The translations under genes were made by a program, and so were the position numbers. From Mucilaginibacter sp. (lineage in GTDB: Bacteria > Bacteroidota > Bacteroidia > Sphingobacteriales > Sphingobacteriaceae): a stretch of DNA of 36,024 nucleotides. The notes below the pieces were generated by a model that saw only the letters and a program-made list of their open reading frames with translations, did not search any database and was not told the origin of the DNA. The stretch's first letter is position 1. Each line of letters opens with the position of its first letter. Positions 5,832-14,756 of this stretch are shown here, one piece after another. The stretch lies in NCBI RefSeq assembly GCF_028288225.1, contig NZ_JAQBOC010000053.1, forward strand, positions 1 to 36,024, in the 5' to 3' direction.

Positions 5832-8699
5832 ATGAAATTAAACTATAAAATTTCTGTAGCCGCCCTGGCTTTGCTTATAACGTCAGGTAGCGCGTTTGCG
5901 CAGGTCAAAAGAAAGCCCGTTCCATCCCCCAAAAACAAACCGGGAACGCTTGAGCAAAAACATATTTCAAATGCGAATGTTTTACCGGTTGATCCCGAGG
6001 TGATAATAGGCAAGCTCCCCAACGGCTTAACTTATTACGTTCGTAAAAATACCGAGCCTAAAAACCGTGCTGAATTATACCTGGTAAATAAGGTTGGCTC
6101 CGTGCTTGAAGCAGACAGTCAGCAAGGGCTTGCACATTTTACCGAACACATGGCCTTTAACGGCACGCGTGATTTCCCTAAAAATGATATGGTAAGCTTT
6201 CTGCAAAAATCAGGCATTAAGTTTGGCGCCGATTTGAATGCTTATACCTCTTTCGACGAAACAGTTTACCAGCTGCCACTGCCTACCGATAGCGTAGCTG
6301 TGTTTGAAAAAGGATTTAACATACTGGCCAACTGGGCGGCCTATCAAACGTTTGACGATAAAGAAATTGATGCCGAACGTGGTGTTGTGCTTGGAGAAAA
6401 ACTGGCGAACGGAAAGAATGCACAGGAGCGCTTAAGCAATCAAACATATCCGGTGTTGCTTAATAACTCGCGCTACGCACTTCGCATCCCGATAGGTAAA
6501 GAAGATATACTGAAGACTTTTAAACCCGAAACCATTAAAAGTTTTTACCATGATTGGTATCGTCCTGATCTGCAGGCGGTAATTGCCGTGGGCGACTTTG
6601 ACCCGGCCCGCGTAGTTGAGCTCATCAAAAGAAATTTTTCATCGCTGCAAAACCCTGCAAACGAAAAGCCACGAACAATTTATTCTGTTCCGCCTACACC
6701 GGGTACCGTTGTTAAAATAGCAACCGACAAAGAATTTCCGTATACACTGGCCGAAATTATTGTAAAGCATCCGCAAGCAACCATAAAAACGGCTGCTGAC
6801 TTTATGCAAAGCATCCGCATTCAGTTGTTTAACCAGATGCTAAATGACCGTATTGGCGAATTAACGCAAAAACCGACGCCTCCATTTGTTTATGGGCAGA
6901 GCAGTTATGGTGCATTTATTGGCAGACAGGATGCCTTTACTACTATTGCCGTAGCTAAACCGGGCGGCCTTGAAACTGCTATAAAAGCAGCAGTTGCAGA
7001 AACTGAGCGTGTGCGCCGGTTTGGTTTTACCTTAACCGAATTGGAAAGGGCCAAACAAAGCGCCTTGGTAGGGATTGATAATGCCTATCGTGAAAGAGAT
7101 AAAACGAGGTCGGCCAATTTTGTTGGCGAGTATCAGCAAAACTTTATAACAGGGGATGCTATTCCTGGCTTATCGTATGAGTATAATTTTTATGTTAACA
7201 ACATCAATAAGATCAGCCTTGAACAGATGAATGCTTTAGCGGGCAAATTTGTGAGTGACCAAAACAGGGTTATAATTATTGAAGCCCCGGATAACGAGAA
7301 AGACAAATTACCAAATGAAAAAACCATATTAGATTGGATAAGCTCTGCCGGTAAAGATGTAACCGCTTATGTTGATAATACCAGCGACAAACCACTGCTT
7401 GACAAACTGCCAACTGCAGGGAAGATCACAGAATCAAAGGTTGACAGCCTTATTGGCACTACAACACTAACGCTTAGCAATGGCGTAAAAGTTATATTAA
7501 AGCCAACCAAGTTTAAAAACGACCAGGTGCTGATAAACGGCTACAGCTTTGGCGGCACCTCACTGGCAAGCGATGAAGACTATACTTCGGCAGAACTTGC
7601 AGGCGGGATCATTGGGCAGAGCGGCATTGCCGATTTTACACAGATCCAGCTGAATAAGATCCTGAGCGGTAAAAATGTAAGCGTTTCACCTTATATCAGC
7701 AATGTTGCGCAGGGAATAACTGCAGGAACAACGCCAAAGGATTTTGAAACCGCCATGCAATTAATTTACCTGTACTTTACCCAGCCCCGCAAAGATAATG
7801 ATGTATGGCAGGCAAATATAAGCCAAACTAATGCCCTGCTGGCTAACCGCGGCCTTAACCCGGGCAGTGTTTTCCAGGATACTATTTCCGCCACGCTTAA
7901 CAATCATAATTTCAGGGAGCTGGTGGTAACGCCTGAAAGGCTTAACAAGGCCAGTTTGGATAAAGCCTATTCATTTTACAAGGATCGTTTTGCTGACGCA
8001 AGCTCGTTTGTTTTCACTTTTGTAGGGAACTTTGATGTTGATGTATTAAAGCCTTATATAGAAGCATATTTGGCCAGCCTGCCATCAGCCAATCACAAGG
8101 AAACCTATAAAAATTTAAATATTTTTCCGCCTGCCGGGCAAATTACCAAAACAGTAAATAAAGGCATTGGGGAGAAAGGCAGCGTGCAGCTGGTGTTTAA
8201 TGGCGCCTATGATTATAACGATACTAACAATATACAGATAGATGCCCTTGAAGAAATTTTGCAGATAAGGTTGTTAGACAGGCTGCGGGAAAAAGATGGT
8301 GGCACCTATGCACCCGGTGTTAGGGCGAATTATAAAAAGATCCCGAATAGCAGGTACAGCTTTACTATTTCTTTTGAATGCGCCCCGGCTGATGTTGATA
8401 AACTGACAAGCGATGCACTTGACGAGGTAAATAAATTAAAACAAACCGGCGCTTTACAGGCTGATATTGACAAATTTAGTGCCCAGGAAGCACGCTCAAC
8501 CCAGGTGCAATTAAAGGAGAATGTTTTTTGGGCCGGATATTTAGGTGCTGCATCACAAAACCAGGACGACCCGGATGCGATATTGCGCCATGTTAGCAAC
8601 CTTGGCAATATAACCGTTCAAAGCACAAAGGATGCTGCCAACAAATTCCTTAGCGGTAATAATTTAATTAAATTTATTTTGCTGCCTGAAAAGAAGTAA
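5832..8699 (+). CDS. M16 family zinc metallopeptidase, two-domain, exported
   Basis: 955 residues with a signal peptide ending GSAFAQ. The N-terminal catalytic M16 domain (about residues 45-280) has the inverted zinc motif HFTEH at 102-106 in GLAHFTEHMAFNGT and the distal glutamate region DAERGVVLGEK around 180-190. A second M16-like half (about 540-900) lacks the motif, as in pitrilysin and PqqL-type enzymes, and presumably forms the other side of the closing chamber. The length matches the PqqL/insulinase-like group. It would degrade peptides in the periplasm. It is transcribed alone, between a divergent esterase gene and its own terminator at 8708-8740. The ATG start is placed directly at the signal peptide. 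Confidence 0.95.
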   Translation: MKLNYKISVAALALLITSGSAFAQVKRKPVPSPKNKPGTLEQKHISNANVLPVDPEVIIGKLPNGLTYYVRKNTEPKNRAELYLVNKVGSVLEADSQQGLAHFTEHMAFNGTRDFPKNDMVSFLQKSGIKFGADLNAYTSFDETVYQLPLPTDSVAVFEKGFNILANWAAYQTFDDKEIDAERGVVLGEKLANGKNAQERLSNQTYPVLLNNSRYALRIPIGKEDILKTFKPETIKSFYHDWYRPDLQAVIAVGDFDPARVVELIKRNFSSLQNPANEKPRTIYSVPPTPGTVVKIATDKEFPYTLAEIIVKHPQATIKTAADFMQSIRIQLFNQMLNDRIGELTQKPTPPFVYGQSSYGAFIGRQDAFTTIAVAKPGGLETAIKAAVAETERVRRFGFTLTELERAKQSALVGIDNAYRERDKTRSANFVGEYQQNFITGDAIPGLSYEYNFYVNNINKISLEQMNALAGKFVSDQNRVIIIEAPDNEKDKLPNEKTILDWISSAGKDVTAYVDNTSDKPLLDKLPTAGKITESKVDSLIGTTTLTLSNGVKVILKPTKFKNDQVLINGYSFGGTSLASDEDYTSAELAGGIIGQSGIADFTQIQLNKILSGKNVSVSPYISNVAQGITAGTTPKDFETAMQLIYLYFTQPRKDNDVWQANISQTNALLANRGLNPGSVFQDTISATLNNHNFRELVVTPERLNKASLDKAYSFYKDRFADASSFVFTFVGNFDVDVLKPYIEAYLASLPSANHKETYKNLNIFPPAGQITKTVNKGIGEKGSVQLVFNGAYDYNDTNNIQIDALEEILQIRLLDRLREKDGGTYAPGVRANYKKIPNSRYSFTISFECAPADVDKLTSDALDEVNKLKQTGALQADIDKFSAQEARSTQVQLKENVFWAGYLGAASQNQDDPDAILRHVSNLGNITVQSTKDAANKFLSGNNLIKFILLPEKK

Positions 8700-8707
8700 A
8701 ACAATAA

Positions 8708-8744
8708 AACAACCTTGTAGCTAATAACTACAAGGTTGTTTGTT
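8708..8744 (+). terminator. Terminator of the M16 peptidase gene
   Basis: AACAACCTTGTAG (8708-8720) and CTACAAGGTTGTT (8728-8740) make a perfect 13-bp stem with a 7-base loop, starting eight bases after the stop codon. The T-rich tract after it is short. The minus side also ends in T-rich sequence, so it may serve the convergent barrel gene too. Confidence 0.75.
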
Positions 8745-8784
8745 AACAGGCAGATGATAATAACACAGGTTAACCTGCCAGCAA

Positions 8785-9588
8785 TCACAAATTAAATAAA
8801 TTATACTCCACCCTAACCAAATACATATTCGCTGTATTTCGTACCATTGTATTGTATAGAGGGATCCGGTATGAAAAGTCGACCCTTATGGTACTGTTAA
8901 AAATTAGCTGAACTGCCGGGGCGGCATCCAGGTAGCTTTGTCCATAGCCCGGGTTTATTTTTCCTAAAAATTCAGCGTACACATTTAAATTTACCTGTTC
9001 ATAACTTTTGTAAGCTTTTGGCAAAAGCAGGTACCCGGATGATAATGTATAACCAATGGCATTTTTTGCATTGGATAATGGAATATTATTATCTCCCGCA
9101 TTATCCCAGGCATGCAAATAACTTACCGAGCCCGACAGGGCGAGCTTATGTAAAAGCTGGGTAAAAACCAGGCCGCTTTGCAAGCCGGAATTATCGCCCT
9201 CTAAAGTAATTTCCTGGTTAACTATGGGATTGTTGATGCCCGATAGCTTTGCAAAAAATGCACCCCGAAAATGCTTCTGTACAGAATCGACGGATAGAAA
9301 ACGGTATTTTGCATAAACACTGCCCCCCTCAAAATGCTGACTGCTTTGATAATAATCAGATACATATAACGAGCCATGTACCATTAAATGCCTGCTGGCT
9401 CCATACATTAACTCAAGCGTGCTGCGGTTTTTATAGGTTGGTTTAAAATAGCCCTGGTTTTCCAGCCTGATGCCAAGCGAACTGGTTGCCATGTTACTGG
9501 CGGGTTCGGTATTTACATATAACTCCTGTGCAAATACAGGACAAGCCATGCCAATAAGGCATAGCGCCATAAATATAAAATGCTTCAT
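8785..9588 (-). CDS. Putative outer-membrane barrel protein of the metal cassette
   Basis: 267 residues with a signal peptide ending PVFAQ. The mature part alternates polar and aromatic residues in many short strands (for example RSTLELMYGASRHLMVHGSLYV and GGSVYAKYRFLS), and the chain ends MYLVRVEYNLFNL. That is the pattern of a small outer-membrane beta barrel or a transporter-like envelope protein. I do not recognise a named family. It starts 11 bases after the HMA protein stop, so it is co-transcribed with the HMA and HYC_CC_PP genes. Its association with heavy-metal-binding partners suggests a role in moving or sensing metal at the outer membrane, which is inference from context only. Confidence 0.7.
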   Translation of the reverse strand: MKHFIFMALCLIGMACPVFAQELYVNTEPASNMATSSLGIRLENQGYFKPTYKNRSTLELMYGASRHLMVHGSLYVSDYYQSSQHFEGGSVYAKYRFLSVDSVQKHFRGAFFAKLSGINNPIVNQEITLEGDNSGLQSGLVFTQLLHKLALSGSVSYLHAWDNAGDNNIPLSNAKNAIGYTLSSGYLLLPKAYKSYEQVNLNVYAEFLGKINPGYGQSYLDAAPAVQLIFNSTIRVDFSYRIPLYNTMVRNTANMYLVRVEYNLFNL

Positions 9589-9599
9589 TATTATAGAGC

Positions 9600-10100
9600 T
9601 TATATAGCTACGTGATAAACCCGGCCAGCGTTTGATGTACTGGCATTGGCAATTTGGCCCAGATATTTTTTAGACACCGATTTTGGTGCAAAGCCTTTGT
9701 CAACAATAGTTACAGCAACCTGGCCCTCTGGCGATTTAGTTGCATTCATCAATTGAAATGTATCACCACCATAGCTAAAATAATTGTCGGCAACTTTTAC
9801 GCTGGTAAAATCAAAGGTGGTCTTAAGACTGTTTACAAAAAATCCGGCGTCCTGTACCTTTTTGCTTATCTGGTCAAAGTTTACCTGTTCACCGCTTTTA
9901 AAAGTAAGCAGAAAGGTGTTCCTGATAAGGTCTGTTTTTATTTCGCCGATAAACGGAAGCGTTTTTAAAGCTTTTTCGGTGGCTTTGGCGCATAATGCGC
10001 AGGTAAGGCCGCTAACCTGTAATTCGGCTTTGGTGAATTGAGCTTTGGCTATTCCTGTGGTGAGCACCAGCAGGATCACAAATATTTTTAGGGTTTTCAT
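9600..10100 (-). CDS. Exported heavy-metal-associated (HMA) domain protein
   Basis: 166 residues from the ATG at 10100; a TTG three codons upstream is less likely. A signal peptide ending GIAKAQ is followed by one HMA domain (about residues 24-92) with the metal-binding motif GLTCALCAKA (Cys34, Cys37) and the family's ferredoxin-like strand pattern. Most HMA proteins are cytoplasmic chaperones or ATPase domains, so a periplasmic one fits capture or hand-over of Cu(I), Hg(II) or similar ions in the envelope. The C-terminal ~70 residues (from about DFTSVKVADNYFSYGG) are not HMA and I do not recognise them. Neighbours are the HYC_CC_PP gene upstream (74-base gap) and a barrel-like gene downstream (11-base gap). 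Confidence 0.85.
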   Translation of the reverse strand: MKTLKIFVILLVLTTGIAKAQFTKAELQVSGLTCALCAKATEKALKTLPFIGEIKTDLIRNTFLLTFKSGEQVNFDQISKKVQDAGFFVNSLKTTFDFTSVKVADNYFSYGGDTFQLMNATKSPEGQVAVTIVDKGFAPKSVSKKYLGQIANASTSNAGRVYHVAI

Positions 10101-10174
10101 GTCGATCAAAAATTAATGTTAAAAAATTGTTAAATAATTATTCATTACTGCACAAAGCAGCATCTTAATATTGA

Positions 10175-10561
10175 TCAGATCAGAAATGTGTGGTTTCTTA
10201 AAAAGGCGGGAATGTTGTTTAAAGGCGGATCTGGCAGATCTTTGTATAAGATGTCTGCCAGGAACCCAGGTTTTGCGGTAAATAGAGGATCAGCAAAAGG
10301 TAATACGGGCAGGCTTAAGTTAAATGTTTTGGATGACTCAGAAGTTAATGGAGCCTTGTGAGCATCCTTTACTTTTATCTCAAAGTGCTTATTGTGGCAG
10401 CACTTCATACTTCCGGCATCCAGCTTGCTACAGCTTTTGGCAGGTGTATTGATATTTACTGAATATACCTGGCTAAGGCAATAGTGCAGATTAAGCGCAA
10501 AGCCTGTCACCGTAACTAAATACAGCAAAGCCAATATTAATGCGCCTGATCTTTTAATCAT
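10175..10561 (-). CDS. HYC_CC_PP family protein
   Basis: 128 residues from the ATG at 10561. A hydrophobic N-terminus (ALILALLYLVTVTGFAL) runs straight into NLHYC (His26-Tyr27-Cys28), followed by Cys44, the pair Cys54-Cys55 in MKCCHNKH, and a late DLPDPPLNNIPAF. These are the three motifs after which the family is named. It is known from Bacteroidota, often beside HMA proteins and metal transporters, and its biochemical role is unknown. The conserved Cys and His residues make metal binding likely. It is the first gene of the three-gene cassette 10561-8785, and a near-perfect promoter abuts its start codon. A TTG two codons upstream would overlap that promoter. Confidence 0.85.
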   Translation of the reverse strand: MIKRSGALILALLYLVTVTGFALNLHYCLSQVYSVNINTPAKSCSKLDAGSMKCCHNKHFEIKVKDAHKAPLTSESSKTFNLSLPVLPFADPLFTAKPGFLADILYKDLPDPPLNNIPAFLRNHTFLI

Positions 10562-10564
10562 ACA

Positions 10565-10595
10565 CAAAAGTACTATTTAACTTATTGATTACAAA
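10565..10595 (-). promoter_or_regulatory. Bacteroidota promoter for the metal cassette
   Basis: On the minus strand TTTG (10595-10592) is followed by exactly 19 bases and TACTTTTG (10572-10565), a full match to the TTTG / TAnnTTTG consensus of the Bacteroidota housekeeping sigma factor. Only three bases separate the -7 box from the ATG at 10561-10559, so the transcript would start on or next to the start codon. Confidence 0.75.
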
Positions 10596-10679
10596 CTGTT
10601 TTAATTTCAACAAAAACAATAAACCCCGCCAAACCTGGACAGGGTTCATTTTTTTTTTATAAAAAAGCTGCGTACCGGA

Positions 10680-11360
10680 TTATTGACCTGTGGTTTTAGC
10701 CTGTGCTTTCATTTGTTCATTAGCAACAATAACAATCTCTACCCGGCGGTTTTGCGCACGGCCGCTAACTGTATTATTATCGCCAATAGGTTCAGTTTCT
10801 CCTTTTCCTTGTACGGTTAATCTTGATCCGTTTATATTATCAGCAGTAATTACTGACTTTACAGCATCCGCTCTTCTTATCGAAAGATCCATATTGTGAG
10901 TATCGGTACCTGTATTATCGGTATGGCCCACTATCAGGATGTTAGTTTCCGGGTTATTCTGTAACGAAGCAGCAAGATTTTGCAGGTTTGTTTGTGCGGC
11001 GGATTTTACGTCGGCCTTATCAGTATCAAACAATATTCCTGAGCTAAAGTTAACAATAATGCCCTCGCCGGCCCTGGTAACGGTGGCTCCGGGGACAGTT
11101 TGTTTAATTTCCGCAGCCTGCTTATCCATTTTATGGCCAATTAATGCACCCGCAGTACCTCCGACAGCACCGCCAACTATGGCGCCCAATGCTGTATTGC
11201 CGGCAGCTTTACCTACCAATCCGCCAATAACAGCGCCGCCGCCAGCTCCGATAGCTGCGCCTTTTTGAGTTTTTGTTAATGAATTACAGCCTGCACCTAA
11301 AATGCCGGCCATTGCTAGTGCTATACTATAAGTAGCGATCCTGGTTTTTAAAGTTTTCAT
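10680..11360 (-). CDS. OmpA-family lipoprotein with glycine-zipper segment
   Basis: 226 residues. A lipobox ILGAGC gives Cys25 as the acylation site, so this is an outer-membrane lipoprotein. Residues ~35-80 are a glycine-zipper region rich in GxxxG (for example GAAIGAGGGAVIGGLVG and GAIVGGAVGGTAGALIG), probably membrane-embedded. The OmpA C-terminal domain (about 105-215) has ILFDTDKADVK, VGHTDNTGTD, DLSIRRADAVKSVI and GRAQNRRVEIVI, with the Asp and Arg that bind diaminopimelate in peptidoglycan. The layout is that of E. coli YiaD. It should anchor or stabilise the outer membrane. It is monocistronic by spacing, with ~120 bases to the metal cassette and ~260 bases to the DUF6515 gene. Confidence 0.92.
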   Translation of the reverse strand: MKTLKTRIATYSIALAMAGILGAGCNSLTKTQKGAAIGAGGGAVIGGLVGKAAGNTALGAIVGGAVGGTAGALIGHKMDKQAAEIKQTVPGATVTRAGEGIIVNFSSGILFDTDKADVKSAAQTNLQNLAASLQNNPETNILIVGHTDNTGTDTHNMDLSIRRADAVKSVITADNINGSRLTVQGKGETEPIGDNNTVSGRAQNRRVEIVIVANEQMKAQAKTTGQ

Positions 11361-11570
11361 AATTTATTATATATACTTGCCTGCTTGCAAAGCAAATGCC
11401 AAAAGCAATAAATGAGACAAATAATCCATTTATTACCTTATTGATTAAATTTATTACTTAAGCGAAATATTTTTAATAAGATAAGCAGGCTGCATTTTAA
11501 ATAATCAGGATATTAAGTATAACCGCCTAATATTTAATACACTTGATGATTTTATAAAATATTCATAAAT

Positions 11571-11595
11571 AAAAAGGCCCCGATCAATAGGGGCC
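11571..11595 (-). terminator. Intrinsic terminator of the DUF6515 gene
   Basis: On the minus strand GGCCCC (11595-11590), an 8-base loop and GGGGCC (11581-11576) are followed by five T and an AT-rich tail. It lies 28 bases past the DUF6515 stop codon. The rest of the 262-base spacer 11361-11622 is AT-rich, and I see nothing else in it. Confidence 0.9.
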
Positions 11596-11622
11596 GTTCT
11601 AAAATATTGTAAGTATCGGCAA

Positions 11623-12456
11623 TTAAATACCTTTGTCGTCGCTCGGTAAGCTTGCTATCCTGTATGCTGTGTTACCATCAGGACCAGTTACTTTTTCGTA
11701 ATAGATATTATTAGGAGAAACAAAATATTTTTTCCCGTTTAATGATACTTTACGGCAATCGTCAGGCAATTGATTTACAATATCACCAACCTGCGGGGCT
11801 GATACAGCGGCATTAGGGTCAGTAACCTCATCGCCGGTGTTTAAAACACCGTCTTTACCGGCAACCACATAGATCTTTTTGCCTTTATCATCAACGCTTT
11901 CTTTGTAATAAACACCATCAAGCTCATAATACTGTACGCCATCAATCTTTATAGGCTGGGCATCGTCCGGAAGATCAGGTACGCCGGCACCAACAGGTGG
12001 TTCAGTAACCTGGTAACCGCCATTATCATAAGGACTGTAAAATACACCGCCGTAATAATAGTATAATGATGATCCCCAGTAAAACGGATAGTAGCCAAAA
12101 GGCAAAACACCTAAATAAAAGCCAAGGTGAGGGTAACCATAATAGCCTAAGCCGTTGCGGTAAAATGCACCGCCATGATAACCGGTTGAACCACCAAGGT
12201 AATTGCCTGTACGGCCCCGATAGCCAACAGCAGCCATATTACCGCGCGTGCTTAAGTTGTTTCCGCGGGCACTTAAGCCGGTACTTGGACGTGATACCCC
12301 AAAACCACTACTGCGAAAGCCGCCGCCGCCGCCACTCATCCTGACACCACCACCACCATGACTTGCACCACGCTGGGCGCTGGCTGAAGCAACCATAAGC
12401 ACAGAAAGCATCCCTGTTAAAAACAAACCGGATGCATATTTATATAACCTTTTCAT
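11623..12456 (-). CDS. DUF6515 family exported protein
   Basis: 277 residues with a signal peptide ending SASAQ. Residues ~29-100 are Gly/Ser/Arg-rich low complexity, and ~100-140 are Tyr/Gly/Phe-rich (YYGYPHLGFYLGVLPFGYYP). The C-terminal half holds two related units: GVPDLPDDAQPIKIDGVQYY with ELDGVYYKE, and VNQLPDDCRKVSLNGKKYF with SPNNIYYEK. Both show the LPxx..I.l.G..YY..ng.YY pattern of DUF6515, a Bacteroidota family of unknown function. The second unit has degraded tyrosines. The composition suggests a surface or periplasmic structural protein. It has its own terminator at 11571-11595. Confidence 0.8.
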   Translation of the reverse strand: MKRLYKYASGLFLTGMLSVLMVASASAQRGASHGGGGVRMSGGGGGFRSSGFGVSRPSTGLSARGNNLSTRGNMAAVGYRGRTGNYLGGSTGYHGGAFYRNGLGYYGYPHLGFYLGVLPFGYYPFYWGSSLYYYYGGVFYSPYDNGGYQVTEPPVGAGVPDLPDDAQPIKIDGVQYYELDGVYYKESVDDKGKKIYVVAGKDGVLNTGDEVTDPNAAVSAPQVGDIVNQLPDDCRKVSLNGKKYFVSPNNIYYEKVTGPDGNTAYRIASLPSDDKGI

Positions 12457-12621
12457 ATTTTTATTATAACTTATTTAACAGAAATTTTTATTTTAAGTAT
12501 AGAGCCCTTCTAAAATAAACTGATCTATTGTTAGACAAAAAAATCAGGCGATGGTTTAATGCATTGATCAAAAATATTGATAAGAAAATCAAAATCCTAA
12601 TTACCCGTTTTTCTGAACTTT

Positions 12622-13959
12622 TTAAGCCTTAATTTCTACAATATCAGCTGGAAAAATGAGCTTAAATGTACTGCCCTTCCCCTTTTCTGATCTCACCTCT
12701 ATCCTGATATGGTGGAACCCGGCGATTGATTTTACAATGGGCAGCCCCAGGCCAAAACTGTCTTGCTGGAGTGATTGCCTGAACTTCTTAAAACGGTTAA
12801 ATATGTAAGGAATATCTTCACCATTGATGCCTATACCTGTATCTGTTATGCTAACCGTAAAAGTGTTGTTTTCACTGGCAGCAGTTACCTTTATTTCACC
12901 ATCAGGGTTGTTATATTTTATGGCGTTATTAATGAGGTTAAAGAATAAATTAAACAACAGAAACTTATTTACATTAACTAAATGCCAGTCGGTTGGCAAA
13001 GTCGCCTCATAGCTGATGTTTTTATCCTGCAGCCTGATAGAGATCTCATCATAAACGTCCTGCAGCAGTACCGATAGTGAAATTTTATCCTCTTTTAAAA
13101 ATTGCTCATTTTCAATTTGCGATATCAGCAATAAAGTTTTGGTGATGCTTTTTAAACGGTTTAGTATCTTTTGCATCTCCAGCAGCCTGGCTTTAACCTC
13201 ATCTACAATATCTTCCTGTTCAAACATGTTCTCGATTTTTGATTGCAGTATTGATATAGGCGTCATCAGCTCGTGCGATGCGTTTGAAATAAATTCGCGT
13301 TCTTTTTGAAACGTACTTTCGATGGTCTCAATCATTTTATGGATACTGATATCCAGGTGCTGAAAATCGGAAGTGGTTGTTTTCACCTCTTTAAAGGGCC
13401 CAAAATTTGGAAATTTATGGCCTACCAGTTTTGTTTTGATGATTAAACTAAGAGGCTTAAGCACATAATTTGAATAAAGCTGATCGGCCATTATGGTGAG
13501 CAATATCATGCCCAATAATACCTGGAATGCTATGTTTTGCAGTGGCCGTGTAGTCTCGGTGATAGCATCAACGCTGATGGCAATTTCAAGCAGGTATTTT
13601 TTATTGTGAACTTTGAAATTGTGGCTGAGTATTCGGTATTCAATAGTATCGCCCTGCAGTATGCGCTTTTCGTTTTTAATGGTATCAATATTTCCGGGTA
13701 ATGAATCCACATCCAAACTAACATAATCCTCTTTAAGAGGCGTATAATAGCTTGCGTCGCTTTCACCGGCCTGGATATAGCTTTGTATGCCCTGGCTTTC
13801 AACTATATGCAGCAGCTTATCTTTTTGTTTCCTGAGCTTACTATCTGTATAGGTTTGGTTAATATTTTTTATCAAACTGGGCAAAAGCATCACAAAAATG
13901 GTTACAATTACCAGCTTTGAAATGGTATTAAACAGCGTAAGTTTGGTTTTTAGCTTCAT
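12622..13959 (-). CDS. Sensor histidine kinase
   Basis: 445 residues from the ATG at 13959 (an in-frame TTG lies four codons upstream). One membrane helix lies at about residues 10-30 and a second at about 142-162, enclosing a ~110-residue periplasmic sensor region that I do not recognise. There is no clear HAMP domain. The HisKA box FISNASHELMTPIS puts the phospho-accepting His at about residue 229. The ATPase domain has FFNLINNAIKYN (N box), ITDTGIGI (G1), FNRFKKF (F box) and GLGLPIVKS (G2), so it should be active. It follows the response regulator gene with a ~107-base spacer holding an inverted repeat. Two barrel/exported genes lie upstream in the same run. Confidence 0.95.
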   Translation of the reverse strand: MKLKTKLTLFNTISKLVIVTIFVMLLPSLIKNINQTYTDSKLRKQKDKLLHIVESQGIQSYIQAGESDASYYTPLKEDYVSLDVDSLPGNIDTIKNEKRILQGDTIEYRILSHNFKVHNKKYLLEIAISVDAITETTRPLQNIAFQVLLGMILLTIMADQLYSNYVLKPLSLIIKTKLVGHKFPNFGPFKEVKTTTSDFQHLDISIHKMIETIESTFQKEREFISNASHELMTPISILQSKIENMFEQEDIVDEVKARLLEMQKILNRLKSITKTLLLISQIENEQFLKEDKISLSVLLQDVYDEISIRLQDKNISYEATLPTDWHLVNVNKFLLFNLFFNLINNAIKYNNPDGEIKVTAASENNTFTVSITDTGIGINGEDIPYIFNRFKKFRQSLQQDSFGLGLPIVKSIAGFHHIRIEVRSEKGKGSTFKLIFPADIVEIKA

Positions 13960-13971
13960 TTGTAGATGCAA

Positions 13972-14058
13972 GATGTCAAGAGCCCAGAATCAAGATGTGA
14001 GGAATCAAGATGCAAGAGTAGGAAAATATCCGCTTTAGATTCTTGACATCTTGATTCT
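13972..14058. repeat. Stem-loop with quasi-tandem arms (element B) inside the two-component operon
   Basis: AGAATCAAGATGT (13986-13998) is exactly complementary to 14046-14058, and GATGTCAAGA (13972-13981) to 14041-14050. The left arm repeats CAAGATG and close variants three or four times between 13970 and 14016. The two pairings share bases, so alternative stems can form. The element separates the response regulator stop from the kinase start. Confidence 0.75.
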
Positions 14059-14066
14059 CTTCCTTA

Positions 14067-14750
14067 TCAACTGTTTATTTTTATTTTATAACCCAGGCCC
14101 CGTACTGTTTCCAGCCAGTCGGGCGGGGCATGGGCATTTAGCTTTTTGCGGATATTTTTAATGTGCGCATCAATATAGTTAGAGTCGTAATCGTCATTTA
14201 TAATACTTCCCCAAATATGCTCACTTAATTGCGAGCGCGTAAGCGTACGGTTTTTATGCAATATTAAATAAGCTATAAGGTCAAATTCTTTTTTTGTAAT
14301 TGTATTTACCTCGGTGTTATAATAGGTAATGGTACGTTCAGTTAAATTTATTAAGAACCCGCCCAGGTCAACAAGGCTTTGATTCAAACCAAAGCGCCTG
14401 CGGGTTATGGCCTGCATCCGGCTTTGCAGCTCTAATAAAGAAAATGGCTTTGGTAAATAATCATCGGCGCCCAGGTCCAACCCTTTTATACGGTCATAAA
14501 CTTCGGCCCTGGCGGTGAGTATAATGCAAATTGCTTCAGGATTATTTTTTTTTGCTTCCTTAAGCAGATCAAGACCATCATAATCGGGCAGACCCAGATC
14601 AATCAAAATAAAATCGTACAGATTTACAGCAATTTTTTCAGAGGCGGACGTCCCGTCAAAACACACTTCGCAGATGTAGTTGTAATTGGTCAGAAAAATC
14701 TCCAACTCGTCTGCCAGTGCCCTTTCGTCTTCAATTATCAAAACATTCAT
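14067..14750 (-). CDS. OmpR/PhoB-family response regulator
   Basis: 227 residues. The receiver domain (1-115) has the acidic pair EDE at 7-9, phospho-acceptor Asp51 in ILIDLGLPDYDG, Thr/Ala in LTARAEVYDR and Lys in DDYLPKPFS. The C-terminal winged helix (about 130-225) has TKKEFDLIAYLILHKNRTLTRSQL, SNYIDAHIKNIRKKL and VRGLGYKI, the OmpR signature. It is the partner of the kinase encoded just downstream. It starts 6 bases after the stop of the barrel-like gene, so it is co-transcribed with the two exported proteins upstream. That arrangement suggests the system controls, or is modulated by, those envelope proteins. Confidence 0.96.
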   Translation of the reverse strand: MNVLIIEDERALADELEIFLTNYNYICEVCFDGTSASEKIAVNLYDFILIDLGLPDYDGLDLLKEAKKNNPEAICIILTARAEVYDRIKGLDLGADDYLPKPFSLLELQSRMQAITRRRFGLNQSLVDLGGFLINLTERTITYYNTEVNTITKKEFDLIAYLILHKNRTLTRSQLSEHIWGSIINDDYDSNYIDAHIKNIRKKLNAHAPPDWLETVRGLGYKIKINS

Positions 14751-14756
14751 ACTGAT

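Noticed and set aside
9600..10100. The HMA protein as a fragment of a P-type ATPase
   Set aside because: It has its own signal peptide, a natural stop and no ATPase motifs (DKTGT, CPC), and its C-terminal part is not ATPase-like.
10630..10670. Terminator between the OmpA-type lipoprotein and metal-cassette genes
   Set aside because: The AACCC/GGGTT stem is only about five base pairs and its T-run is on the plus side, while both flanking genes are on the minus strand.
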